Under the pieces are notes generated by a model that was not told where the DNA came from, did no database searches, and saw only the letters and a program-made list of their open reading frames with translations. The translations under genes and the position numbers were made by a program. Below, piece by piece: positions 8,452 through 16,583 of a stretch of 58,220 bases of DNA. The stretch lies in the NCBI GenBank assembly GCA_903942465.1, contig CAJAPA010000144.1, forward strand, positions 1-58,220, given 5' to 3'. The DNA comes from an uncultured Gammaproteobacteria bacterium. Its GTDB lineage: Bacteria > Pseudomonadota > Gammaproteobacteria > Xanthomonadales > Xanthomonadaceae. Numbering within the stretch: the stretch's first letter is position 1; every line of letters starts with the position of its first letter.

Positions 8452-9245
8452 TGCTGATTCCCGCGGAATACCGTCTCATCAATGGCAACAGGCTGGATGC
8501 GGTGCCGGCCTGCCTGTACCGCGCCCGCGCCAATTCCCACGCCCGTCAACTTGCCCGGGCCGACTGGCTGATCCGTGAGCGCGACAGCGGAAACTTCATC
8601 GCGACCATGCAAGGCTCACGGGTACATTTCATGAACCGCAGCCCTGCCCCGCAGCAGTGGTTGGATGCCGTCTCCGAATTGCTGGCGTCTGCAGACAGCG
8701 GCTTTGCTTATCTGCCCCTCTCCGGACTGAACCCCCTACTTGATGAACTCGGAATCGATGCCGAAATTTATGGCCGACAGACCGGTCTGCCCGCCGTGGC
8801 CGAACCGGTCCAGTTGGAATACGCAGGCCGTGATTGTTTTCGGCGTCCTTTATGGCTGGCGTACGATGCCGCCAAGGCCTGGGGCCGGATGCAGACTGCT
8901 GCCGCGGCCGATGACGTCCGGCTGCAGGCCATTTCCGGCTACCGGAGCGTGCATTACCAGATGGGGATTTTCCGTCGCAAAAGCGCCCGCGGCATTCCCT
9001 TGCATGACATTCTTGCCGTGAATGCGGCCCCGGGGTTCAGTGAACATCACAGCGGGCGCGCCATCGATATCGGTACGCCGGGAGAACCGGCCGCCATGGA
9101 AAGCTTCGAGGACACGGTGGCATTCGCTTGGTTGCAACGGCATGCAGCCACCTACGGTTTCCGGATGAGCTATCCGCGCGGCAATGCGCACGGCATCAGC
9201 TATGAACCTTGGCATTGGTTCTGGATCGGCGGCGATCAATCCTGA
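8451..9245 (+). CDS. VanY/M15-type D-Ala-D-Ala carboxypeptidase-like protein, no signal peptide
   Basis: A 264-aa protein whose C-terminal half is an M15B/VanY zinc peptidase: AISGYRSVHYQ, then SEHHSGRAID (S197, zinc ligands H199 and D206) and YEPWHW (catalytic E252, zinc ligand H255). Family members trim D-Ala from peptidoglycan peptides. The N-terminal 120 or so residues (MLIPAEYRLINGNRLDAVP...) are not hydrophobic and resemble no signal peptide or anchor, which is odd for an enzyme acting outside the cytoplasm. Its start codon shares one base with the preceding stop, indicating translational coupling. Its 3' end overlaps the glycosylase gene by 10 bases. Confidence 0.82.
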   Translation: MLIPAEYRLINGNRLDAVPACLYRARANSHARQLARADWLIRERDSGNFIATMQGSRVHFMNRSPAPQQWLDAVSELLASADSGFAYLPLSGLNPLLDELGIDAEIYGRQTGLPAVAEPVQLEYAGRDCFRRPLWLAYDAAKAWGRMQTAAAADDVRLQAISGYRSVHYQMGIFRRKSARGIPLHDILAVNAAPGFSEHHSGRAIDIGTPGEPAAMESFEDTVAFAWLQRHAATYGFRMSYPRGNAHGISYEPWHWFWIGGDQS

Positions 9246-9901
9246 GAGCGTTTGACGGCTTCTTTGCGGAAATCGGCAATCCGCCACAGGTAAAAGCTGG
9301 CCAAGGTCCGGTACGGCGCCCAGACCTCACCACGATGCGCCAGCATTTTGGGTGACGGCATTTCCGATAAGCCATCCAAGAGCATGGCGCCCTGACGCAC
9401 TCCCAGATCATCGACAGGCAGTACATCCGGCCGGCCAAGCCGGAACATCAACATCATCTCGACCGTCCAACGGCCGATGCCACGGGTCGGCACCAGCGCC
9501 GCGATGATGGCTTCGTTGTCGAGATACTGCAGACTACGCGAATCCGGAATTTCTCCCGCCTTGTCACGGCGCGCAAGATCGCGCAGTGCCAGGGTCTTGT
9601 TTCCCGAAACGCCGCATGCGCGCAGTTGTGCATCACTCAGCCGTGCAAGGGTTTGGTGGTGGAAGCGTGGCTCGGGCATGGCTTGCTCCACCCGTCCGAC
9701 GATAGTGGCCGCCGCCTTGCCGCTGAGCTGCTGGTAGAGGATTGCGCGCGCGAGGGCATCGGCGATATCGAATGGTTTGCCCCAGCCCGATGAGTAATCG
9801 ATGGGACCTATTTTTTGCACCCAGGGTCTGAACGCGGAATCCGCCCTGAGCAGCGCGCGACGGGCGGCAGCCGCATCGAATCCGCGTTTATAGCGAGGCA
9901 T
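9236..9901 (-). CDS. DNA-3-methyladenine glycosylase II (AlkA-type, HhH-GPD)
   Basis: A 221-aa base-excision enzyme that removes alkylated purines. The helix-hairpin-helix and catalytic loop read LVPTRGIGRWTVEMMLMFRLGRPDVLPVDDLGVRQG, with the catalytic Asp in PVDDLG; AILYQQLSGKAAATIVGRV is the conserved upstream helix. Start 9901 (MPRYKRGFDAAAARRAL) is preferred over the 9961 start in the ORF track because it gives the normal short N-terminus. It overlaps the end of the GldG-like gene by 14 bases, so it is translated from the exporter transcript. The Ada-like N-terminal domain found in long AlkA forms is absent. Confidence 0.88.
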   Translation of the reverse strand: MPRYKRGFDAAAARRALLRADSAFRPWVQKIGPIDYSSGWGKPFDIADALARAILYQQLSGKAAATIVGRVEQAMPEPRFHHQTLARLSDAQLRACGVSGNKTLALRDLARRDKAGEIPDSRSLQYLDNEAIIAALVPTRGIGRWTVEMMLMFRLGRPDVLPVDDLGVRQGAMLLDGLSEMPSPKMLAHRGEVWAPYRTLASFYLWRIADFRKEAVKRSQD

Positions 9902-11705
9902 GTCCACCGACCCGAGCATAGTCCTTGAACATCCTTCTGCGGATTCCGATGATGCCGGCAATGATCAGAAGCAGTAATGGCAGACCGAAAATATTCAGCA
10001 GTTTGATGCGCTGCCCCAGATGTTCGACATCTTCATTCAATTCGCGCTGGATGCGACGGAGCTGCTTGCGGAGGCTGATTTTCCTGGCATCGAGCGCTGT
10101 ACGGCGCGGATCTGCCGTCAAGGATCCGGCTTTGGCTTCCGTCTGCAGGGAATTGATTTCTCCCTGGACCTTTTCCAACTCGGCCAACAGCCCGATCTGA
10201 CTGTCACGGTAACGCTGCTCGGCGTTGCGACGGAGCTGATCGACTTTTTCGAAGGGCCTGGCGACCATGCCGCGGCTTCGGATCGAGATGAGATCGTCGG
10301 ATCCGGAGAGCTGGTCGATGACATTGAAGAAAAAATCCCCGTTGCTGGCCTGTGCACTGTATACCGGCTCGCCGAACAGGTTGCTTTCCAGAACCCAAAG
10401 CCGGTCACTCAGGAAATCGGTATCGCTGATGACGATGAAATTGATACGGCCGCCGCCGGACTTGGAATCCTCGGATTTACCCGTGAAACGCGCCGCGAGT
10501 ACGAATGGCTCCTGACTCGACACGAACTTATTCAGCAGCTTTTCGGGGTCATCGGCTGCGCTCCGGTAGGCCACTGCATCAAGCAGTCGCGAGGCATCGG
10601 AACTCTGCAACAGGGGTTCGATTTGCAGAATGCTGCTGTCGCGTATGGTCAAGGCACCCGCACTGGACAGGACGATGCGGTCGAGATCCGTGGTCACCAC
10701 GTCGCTCTGGTTCATTGCCGCGCCGGGAAGGCTGATCAGACCCGGATTCCGCTTCGGAAACTGGTTCTCGTTGAGCTGCATGAGCCAGGCATACTTGCTG
10801 TCGAGCACGACCTGGCCCGGATCGAACACGATGCCCCAGGGCTGGAAAAACGCAGCGGCATCGGAGCCAAGCGAAAGGTCGCCGGCATTGCCGAATACCG
10901 GAACCGATTCGGCATTCGGATCGAGCAGGATGACGGCATGCCGACCCGCGTTGATGAAATCCTGGATCTGCCTGTAGCTGTCGGCAGGCCAGCCGCGCGG
11001 ATGCATGACCCAGAGCACATCGATATCGTCGGGGATTTTAAGAGCTCTCGGCGACAAGGTCACCATGTCGTAGCGCTCCGAAAGCTGTCGGAAAGCCACC
11101 CATGCCGGCGTGACCGGTCCGAAAGCAGGATTGGCGTTGCCGGTAACCGGCAATTCGGTGACCAGGGCAACTTTCGGTTTTTCAATGCGCTGTACCGAGC
11201 GGATGAGCTTGGAAAGCTCGTATTCCAGATGCTCTTCGGCTTCGGGTTTGACGAATCCGATGGTATTCTTCCGGCCATCGGAAAGCGCCGTCAAACCGAA
11301 ATAAAGCGGTCCCGACCCATCCTCGAGCGGAATGGCCGAAATGCCATCGGCAATGGCCGCATCCTCCATCACGGAATACGGCTCCGGATCGAGTATGCGG
11401 AGTTTGATCCTGCCATCGGACTGCGCCGCATACTCCTCGACTTTCTCGACCACGCGCGTGGCATATTGACGGAATTGAGGGTATGGACGCGCCTCTTTTT
11501 CGGAATAATAGAGCGTCAGCGTTACCGGAGAGCGGATATCACGCAGGATGTGGATACTGCCCTCCGACAGCGTGAACAGCCTTTTTTCAGTCAGATCAAG
11601 ACGAGCCGGCGGCATGAGAACCAGCACCACCTGGCATAGCGCGAAATAGATGCAGGACAGGACAAGAATCGATAGCGGCAGACGCGCGGATGCAGGCAGC
11701 TTCAT
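9888..11705 (-). CDS. GldG-like ABC transporter auxiliary protein
   Basis: A 605-aa protein with an N-terminal membrane helix (LPLSILVLSCIYFALCQVVLVLM), a large extracytoplasmic region and a C-terminal helix (LLNIFGLPLLLLIIAGIIGI) followed by a basic tail. The early segments LTEKRLFTLSEGSIHILRDIRSPVTLTLYYS and PYPQFRQYATRVVEKVEEYAAQSDGRIKLRILDPEP are typical of the GldG/ABC-type uncharacterised family. The segment before the last helix is a predicted coiled coil (LLAELEKVQGEINSLQTEAKAG). It overlaps the permease gene by four bases. GldG acts in gliding in Bacteroidota, but homologues in non-gliding proteobacteria have no agreed function, so the transported substrate is unknown. Confidence 0.85.
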   Translation of the reverse strand: MKLPASARLPLSILVLSCIYFALCQVVLVLMPPARLDLTEKRLFTLSEGSIHILRDIRSPVTLTLYYSEKEARPYPQFRQYATRVVEKVEEYAAQSDGRIKLRILDPEPYSVMEDAAIADGISAIPLEDGSGPLYFGLTALSDGRKNTIGFVKPEAEEHLEYELSKLIRSVQRIEKPKVALVTELPVTGNANPAFGPVTPAWVAFRQLSERYDMVTLSPRALKIPDDIDVLWVMHPRGWPADSYRQIQDFINAGRHAVILLDPNAESVPVFGNAGDLSLGSDAAAFFQPWGIVFDPGQVVLDSKYAWLMQLNENQFPKRNPGLISLPGAAMNQSDVVTTDLDRIVLSSAGALTIRDSSILQIEPLLQSSDASRLLDAVAYRSAADDPEKLLNKFVSSQEPFVLAARFTGKSEDSKSGGGRINFIVISDTDFLSDRLWVLESNLFGEPVYSAQASNGDFFFNVIDQLSGSDDLISIRSRGMVARPFEKVDQLRRNAEQRYRDSQIGLLAELEKVQGEINSLQTEAKAGSLTADPRRTALDARKISLRKQLRRIQRELNEDVEHLGQRIKLLNIFGLPLLLLIIAGIIGIRRRMFKDYARVGGHASL

Positions 11706-12439
11706 GCGCCGCCCTTTCTTGCGCGCAGAACCAGCAGATTGACCGCAAGCCAGAACAGCACGGTCACAGCAAAGAAAAGCACGTCGCGCAGATCCAGTAC
11801 GCCACGGGTAATCGCATTCAGATGGGTCAGGAAGCTCATGGACCCGATCAGATCGACGACATACTGGGGGAATATCTCACGCACGGGATTGAGCGCAAGC
11901 GGGTAGCCCGCCAGCAGGTAGAGCAGCAGAATCATCGCCGTCAGCAGATAGACCACGAGCTGGTTTTCGCTGAACGAGGAAACACAGAGCCCTATGGCCA
12001 GCATTGCTGCAAGCATCAGGCAGATGCCGATGTAGCCGAGCATGATGGTGCCATGGTCCGGATCGCCCAGCCAGGCCAAACTGAGCCAAAGCGGAAAGGA
12101 GAGCAGCAGGGCGCTGACCGCGACACACCAGAGCGCCACGAACTTGGCCAGAACCTGCTGCCAGGGCGGCAGCGGCAGGGCATCCAGCAGCTCGATGGTA
12201 CCGGAACGGAATTCCTCCGACCAGCTGCGCATCGACATTGCCGGTACCAGCAGCAGGCAGACCCAGGGCAGCAAGCGGAAATAGGCCTGCATGCTGGCCT
12301 GCCCGGTTTCATACAGATCCCCTAAATAGAACACAAAGCTGTTCGACAGCATGAGGAAAATGACGGTGAAGACCAAGGCCAGCGGTGTGCGGAAATAAGC
12401 CGCAAGCTCACGCCTGAACAATGCCAGGAAGGCGCTCAT
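11702..12439 (-). CDS. ABC-2 type permease, GldF-like
   Basis: A 245-aa inner membrane protein with six predicted helices and the ABC-2 layout: FRRELAAYFRTPLALVFTVIFLML at the N-terminus, and VCLLLVPAMSMRSWSEEFRSGTIELLDALPL, the motif where the permease contacts the ATPase. The last helix, DVLFFAVTVLFWLAVNLLVL, is followed by a basic tail. It overlaps the ATPase gene by four bases upstream and the GldG-like gene by four bases downstream, so all three subunits should be made together. Confidence 0.9.
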   Translation of the reverse strand: MSAFLALFRRELAAYFRTPLALVFTVIFLMLSNSFVFYLGDLYETGQASMQAYFRLLPWVCLLLVPAMSMRSWSEEFRSGTIELLDALPLPPWQQVLAKFVALWCVAVSALLLSFPLWLSLAWLGDPDHGTIMLGYIGICLMLAAMLAIGLCVSSFSENQLVVYLLTAMILLLYLLAGYPLALNPVREIFPQYVVDLIGSMSFLTHLNAITRGVLDLRDVLFFAVTVLFWLAVNLLVLRARKGGA

Positions 12440-13359
12440 GGTCTGGCCTCAGCTACGGTCTTGGCGAATACCTCATCGAGTCGTCCGACTTCCAGACGCA
12501 GATCGAGATACGGCACGCTCTTCTGGGCCAAACGCTCGGCAATGATCTGGTTCTGCGGTTTGCTGCCCTGCACGAACACATACAGGCGGCCGTCGGCAGC
12601 ATTCTGCTCGAAGCCGCTGACACCGGACAGCCCTTCCAGGGCGGCACGCGCCGCGATGCTTTCACGGGCGACGAACGACACTGCATTGTGGTACTTCGAC
12701 TGATGCAAGAGCTCTTCCGTGCTCTTGTCGAGCAGTTTCCTGCCGCCGCCCATGATCATGGTGCGCGGGCACAGCGCCAGGACATCGTCGATCTGATGGG
12801 TACTCATCAGGATGGCACTGGTTTTCCCGAGATCCTGGATCAAGCGCCGGACCTGCTGCTTCTGGATGGGATCCAGACCGTCGGTCGGCTCGTCGAGCAG
12901 AAGCACCGGCGGACGATGCATGATCGCCGCCGCCAGGGCAACACGGCGCATCGAGCCTTTGGACAGTGTCGACACGGTCTGATGCGCGATCGGATTCAAA
13001 GTGAGGCGCTCGCAGATGTCATCCACGGTGTCGTAGGCCCTCTTGCCCAGCCCGCGTGCAGAGGCAATGAAGCGCAGGTAGGCGATGACGCTGGACTCGC
13101 GGTAGACCGGCGCATGCTCGGGCAAGTAGCCCAGACTCCGGCGAAGGGCGAGCGGCTCCTCCCAGGGGTTGTAGCCGCCGAGCCGGACGCTTCCGCGGTC
13201 CGGCCTGAGGAACCCGGACAGCATGCGCATGCAGGTGGTCTTGCCTGCGCCGTTCGGACCGAGCAAAGCCACGATTTCACCGCGCTCGACCTGGAAGCCG
13301 AGATCCTCAACGGCGGCAATCGCACCGAAACGCTTGCTGATTCGTTCTGCCTGGATCAT
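12436..13359 (-). CDS. ABC transporter ATP-binding protein, GldA-like
   Basis: A 307-aa ATPase for the GldF/GldG-like exporter. Walker A is GPNGAGKTT (residues 34-42) and Walker B is VLLLDEPTDGLDP, followed by the H-loop STHQIDD. The signature motif is LSKGSMRRV rather than LSGGQ, which is common in this exporter branch. The C-terminal 90 residues (FVARESIAARAALEGLSGV) form the usual DUF4162-like regulatory domain. It is the first gene of the minus-strand operon ATPase-permease-GldG-like-AlkA. No obvious promoter was picked out upstream. Confidence 0.92.
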   Translation of the reverse strand: MIQAERISKRFGAIAAVEDLGFQVERGEIVALLGPNGAGKTTCMRMLSGFLRPDRGSVRLGGYNPWEEPLALRRSLGYLPEHAPVYRESSVIAYLRFIASARGLGKRAYDTVDDICERLTLNPIAHQTVSTLSKGSMRRVALAAAIMHRPPVLLLDEPTDGLDPIQKQQVRRLIQDLGKTSAILMSTHQIDDVLALCPRTMIMGGGRKLLDKSTEELLHQSKYHNAVSFVARESIAARAALEGLSGVSGFEQNAADGRLYVFVQGSKPQNQIIAERLAQKSVPYLDLRLEVGRLDEVFAKTVAEARP

Positions 13360-13424
13360 CCCGCCCTACCCAACCGGTTTGTTCAAGTGTATAGAAAAGC
13401 GCGGGATACTGACAACGCGCGCCC

Positions 13425-13453
13425 AAAGAAAAAGCGGGCCGAAGCCCGCTTTT
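13425..13453 (-). terminator. Intrinsic terminator with TTCG loop after the SRPBCC gene
   Basis: On the minus strand, AAAAGCGGGC-TTCG-GCCCGCTTTT forms a ten-pair stem closed by a C(TTCG)G tetraloop and followed by TTTTTC. It sits 11 bases after the SRPBCC gene stop. The opposite strand also carries a T-run, but no plus-strand gene needs it. Confidence 0.9.
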
Positions 13454-13463
13454 CCGGTATTGC

Positions 13464-14513
13464 TTACTTTACCGGCCAATAGACCTTGAACTTGGCGTCT
13501 TCGGTCATCATCAACTGCGGCGGCACCAGATACTCCTCATAGGCGCGATCGCGGGTCGATGCCCCGTTGACCATGGCCCAGGCACGCACGGACTGACGTT
13601 CGCTTTCAAGACCGGTCGCATAGCCTGTGTAATCGGTGGTCGCGGCACGGCCGCCAGGAATCTGTTCGAAGCTGACCTCGGCTTCGGTCTTGACGACCCA
13701 TTCGCCGGTGCTTACACCGTCTTTGCTGACCGGCTGGACGACATCGAAACTGTAGCTGTCGGAGGTGAATTCATTGGTCACGATGCGCATCGGGCCGTTC
13801 GCCTGCAAGCCGTTGGCGGCGATGATTTTGTTGATCCACGCCATCTTGTTGACGATACCGGTGGCGATTTCATTGTTGTCGCGCTTGGAAATCACCGTAG
13901 CCACCAACGCATTGGTTGCCGGAACTTCGGTGAACGTGATCGGGTTCACGCGATCGGCATAGGAAAGCTTCGGAATCGTCGCCAGAAAGGTGGTCAGGCG
14001 TTTGGCACCGGCTTTGATCTTGTCGCCGACGTTGCGTTCGACATACATGCCCGCAAAACGGCCGAACAGGTTCCAGCCGTAATCGACTTCATAGACCTGA
14101 CGGATTTCGACGTTCTTGTTCAGCGGACCGGTGCGGTCGAGGGTGATGGTCAGGAATTTATCGCTGCCCTGCGAGCTGTCGTCAATGGCAAACTTGATTT
14201 TTTCCTGGGGAACGCTTTCAATCAGTTTCCAGGTGCCGCTGCCGGTGGACCGGTTCAAAGAGCTGTAGCTCATGGTCGCGCCGACGCCGCTGGCCGGATC
14301 GCTGACTTGGGACTTCAGCATGCTGTCCGAGCGCAGGATGTTCCACTCGTCAAAACGGTTGAAGCCATTGAGGACATCGTATACGGTGCTGATCGGACGG
14401 TTGCTTTCGATTTTGTATTCGACAGTGCGCTTCGACGGCAGGAACAGGGCGACCACCGCGAAAAGCGCGATGACCACAGCCAACGAAATCAGGAATTCGT
14501 AAATTCGGTTCAT
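13464..14513 (-). CDS. Membrane-anchored SRPBCC protein with GyrI-like C-terminal region
   Basis: A 349-aa protein. Residues 5-26 (EFLISLAVVIALFAVVALFLP) form a membrane anchor. The next 150 or so residues (VEYKIESNRPISTVYDVLNGFNRFDEWN, GTWKLIESVPQEKIKFAIDD) form a START/SRPBCC ligand-binding fold. The remainder (NPITFTEVPATNALVATVISKRDN) resembles GyrI/RobA-type effector-binding domains. The ligand is unknown. The gene has a GGAGAGA ribosome site and its own terminator, and lies downstream of the response-regulator gene on the same strand. Confidence 0.78.
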   Translation of the reverse strand: MNRIYEFLISLAVVIALFAVVALFLPSKRTVEYKIESNRPISTVYDVLNGFNRFDEWNILRSDSMLKSQVSDPASGVGATMSYSSLNRSTGSGTWKLIESVPQEKIKFAIDDSSQGSDKFLTITLDRTGPLNKNVEIRQVYEVDYGWNLFGRFAGMYVERNVGDKIKAGAKRLTTFLATIPKLSYADRVNPITFTEVPATNALVATVISKRDNNEIATGIVNKMAWINKIIAANGLQANGPMRIVTNEFTSDSYSFDVVQPVSKDGVSTGEWVVKTEAEVSFEQIPGGRAATTDYTGYATGLESERQSVRAWAMVNGASTRDRAYEEYLVPPQLMMTEDAKFKVYWPVK

Positions 14514-14595
14514 TTAAAGACTCTCTCCAGGGGCAAACTGCCCTTTCGGGCAATCAGTCTCAAAGGATACCATTTAATGTCCGGATTGGGTTGGC

Positions 14596-14620
14596 CCGGC
14601 CGGCCCTTTTCACCGGCCGG
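14596..14620 (-). terminator. Possible hairpin after the response-regulator gene
   Basis: Two copies of CCGGCCGG, each self-complementary, are separated by nine bases and can form an eight-pair stem just after the regulator stop. There is no T-run, so if it terminates transcription it is not a classical intrinsic terminator. It could instead be a 3' stabilising hairpin. Confidence 0.3.
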
Positions 14621-14631
14621 AGGGGTACCGT

Positions 14632-15273
14632 TTAGACGATTTTGAGTTCGAAAGCCTTCAGCACGGCCCGGGTCCGGTCGCGCACCCCGAGCTTGGACAG
14701 AATGTTGGAAACGTGGTTCTTGATGGTGCCTTCGGCCACGTGCAGGGAGTTGGCGATTTCCTTGTTGGAAAAGCCTCCGGCCATCAGCCGCAGAATCTCG
14801 GTTTCACGCTCGGTCAACGGATCCGGGCGCTCGAGGCTGACGAAATGATTGTTCATCCCCTCCAGTCCGGACAGCAGCCGCTGCGACATCGCCGGCTGCA
14901 CCAGCGACCCGCCTTTTGAGACCACCTGGATGGCCTCGACCAGCTGCTCCAGACTGACGTCTTTCAGCATATAGCCCTTGGCTCCGGCGCGGATCCCGGC
15001 CAGAACCAGGTCATCGTCATCAAAGGTGGTCAGGATGATGGTCGGCGGCAGGCGCCCCGCGGCCGAAAGCTCCTGAACCGCCTCCAGACCGGATTTGACC
15101 GGCATGCGCATGTCCATCAACACCACATCCGGCTTGATTTCAGGAATCAGATCTATGGCCTGCTGGCCATCACTGGCCTCGGCAATCACCTCGATGTCAG
15201 CCGCCAGGGACAGCAGGGATTTGACCCCCTGACGGACCAGGGTCTGGTCATCCACCAAAAAAACTCGAATCAT
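14632..15273 (-). CDS. NarL/FixJ-family response regulator
   Basis: A 213-aa two-domain regulator. The receiver carries the acidic pair D8-D9, the phosphoacceptor D54 in VVLMDMRMP and a conserved Thr in [11 protein letters not shown]. The C-terminal LuxR-type helix-turn-helix reads [46 protein letters not shown], with one extra Thr-Glu in the genome (LTERETEIL). It lies three bases after the sensor kinase stop, so the two form an operon. The target genes are not evident; the neighbouring SRPBCC gene is one candidate. Confidence 0.94.
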   Translation of the reverse strand: [213 protein letters not shown]

Positions 15274-15276
15274 GCG

Positions 15277-16431
15277 TTATTCTCCCAAGGGCAAAGTGAT
15301 GCTGACGCTGAATCCATGACCGGGCGCGGATTGAATCAACAGTTGCCCGTTGAGGGCCATGACCCGTTCTTTCATGCCCTGCAATCCATTCCCGAGCCGG
15401 GCTAAGGCAACCCCGACGCCGTCGTCTTCTGATTTCAAAATCAATAAATTATCCAGCTTTTGTAAGGATAATTCGAGCTTTCCGGCACGGGCATGCTTGA
15501 TGGTGTTGGTAATCAACTCCTGAACACAGCGCAGTATGACCTGAGCCACGCTGGAGTCCTCCAGCGTCAGACCCGGATCGGCATGAAGACGGATGTCCAG
15601 ATTCGGCATCGGCTGAACCAGCGGCTCGATCGCCGCCAGAATATCGATGGCGCAGCCCTCGCGCATCTCCGAAACCGCCTCACGCACATCGGAGAGCAAT
15701 AACTTGGCCAAGGCATGGCTCTGACGGACATGCTCCTGGGCCTTGCCCTCGCTCAGATGCCCGGCAACTTCCAGGTTCAAACTCAAGGCCGTCAGGTGAT
15801 GACCCAGGAGATCATGCAACTCCCGGGAAATCCGCAAACGCTCACCGACCCGGGAGTTTTCGGCCAAAAGCGTGCGCGCGGCGCGCAGCTCGGCAATCAG
15901 GCGACGCTGTTCTTCGCGAGCCGCGGCCTGCTGTTTGGCGACATGACCGGTGACGAACACGAAGGTCGAGAATCCGGCATAGAGCAGGCTTTGCAGGAAG
16001 GCTTCCCACCAGGTCAGCCCGTCGGAGCTGAAAATGAATACCGGAATGACCAGCAGATGACTGATGACCAGCCACAGGGAACCGACCCGGACCGGCAGCA
16101 GCCAAGGCAGGATGCCGGCAATGACGGCCAACAGCATGCTGCCTAAACCTGTTTCAGAATAATAACTTACCGCAATGGCAAACAGGGTGAGCAGGAACAG
16201 GCTGACGCTATCGCGCCAGCCGCGGCGGTAGATGTTGAGATGGCCGGTGACCAGCAGATACAGGACACCGAAAGCAAGGTAACTGAAAATCCAGCCGGAA
16301 ACGGAGCCTGAGCTCAATCCACTTTGGTCAAAGCCCTGCCAGCCGGCATACAGCAGCGGAATACCGACCATGCCCCAGGTGAACAGTCCCGCGAAGCGCA
16401 GCAGTTGCTGGTGATTGATGCGTGCATTCAT
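15277..16431 (-). CDS. DesK-type sensor histidine kinase
   Basis: A 384-aa membrane kinase. The N-terminal 145 or so residues are mostly hydrophobic and give about five helices (TWGMVGIPLLYAGW, WIFSYLAFGVLYLLVTG, VSLFLLTLFAIAVSYY and others). The HisKA_3 motif RISRELHDLLGHHLTALSLNLEV has phosphoacceptor His206. The ATPase region contains NTIKHARAG and EDDGVGVALARLGNGLQGMKERV. The ORF track begins at 16455 with TTG; ATG 16431 is preferred, with AGGGGG 12 bases upstream. It is the partner of the NarL-type regulator just downstream. The architecture resembles DesK/LiaS envelope or membrane-fluidity sensors, but the signal is unknown. Confidence 0.92.
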   Translation of the reverse strand: MNARINHQQLLRFAGLFTWGMVGIPLLYAGWQGFDQSGLSSGSVSGWIFSYLAFGVLYLLVTGHLNIYRRGWRDSVSLFLLTLFAIAVSYYSETGLGSMLLAVIAGILPWLLPVRVGSLWLVISHLLVIPVFIFSSDGLTWWEAFLQSLLYAGFSTFVFVTGHVAKQQAAAREEQRRLIAELRAARTLLAENSRVGERLRISRELHDLLGHHLTALSLNLEVAGHLSEGKAQEHVRQSHALAKLLLSDVREAVSEMREGCAIDILAAIEPLVQPMPNLDIRLHADPGLTLEDSSVAQVILRCVQELITNTIKHARAGKLELSLQKLDNLLILKSEDDGVGVALARLGNGLQGMKERVMALNGQLLIQSAPGHGFSVSITLPLGE

Positions 16432-16528
16432 CGGGGAATGATACCCCCTAATCAAGCACTTGCAAGCCGCCAGAAGTCATGCATCGGCCAATTCGTGCAA
16501 AAACTCTAACGCAGCTCCGGCACTCCAT

Positions 16529-16537
16529 GCGATAATT
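16529..16537 (+). promoter_or_regulatory. Candidate extended -10 promoter of the GNAT-min operon
   Basis: TGC followed by GATAAT gives an extended -10 element 46 bases before the GNAT start codon. No good -35 is seen, as expected for extended -10 promoters. It lies in the divergent gap with the sensor kinase gene. Confidence 0.4.
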
Positions 16538-16583
16538 CCGCATCAAGCCGAAGACGGGCTGGTTGGATTCTGGAGTAGTCTCG

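Noticed and set aside
10020-11639. 539-aa plus-strand ORF inside the GldG-like gene
   Set aside because: Antisense to an operon gene with strong family motifs; no ribosome site or recognisable domain.
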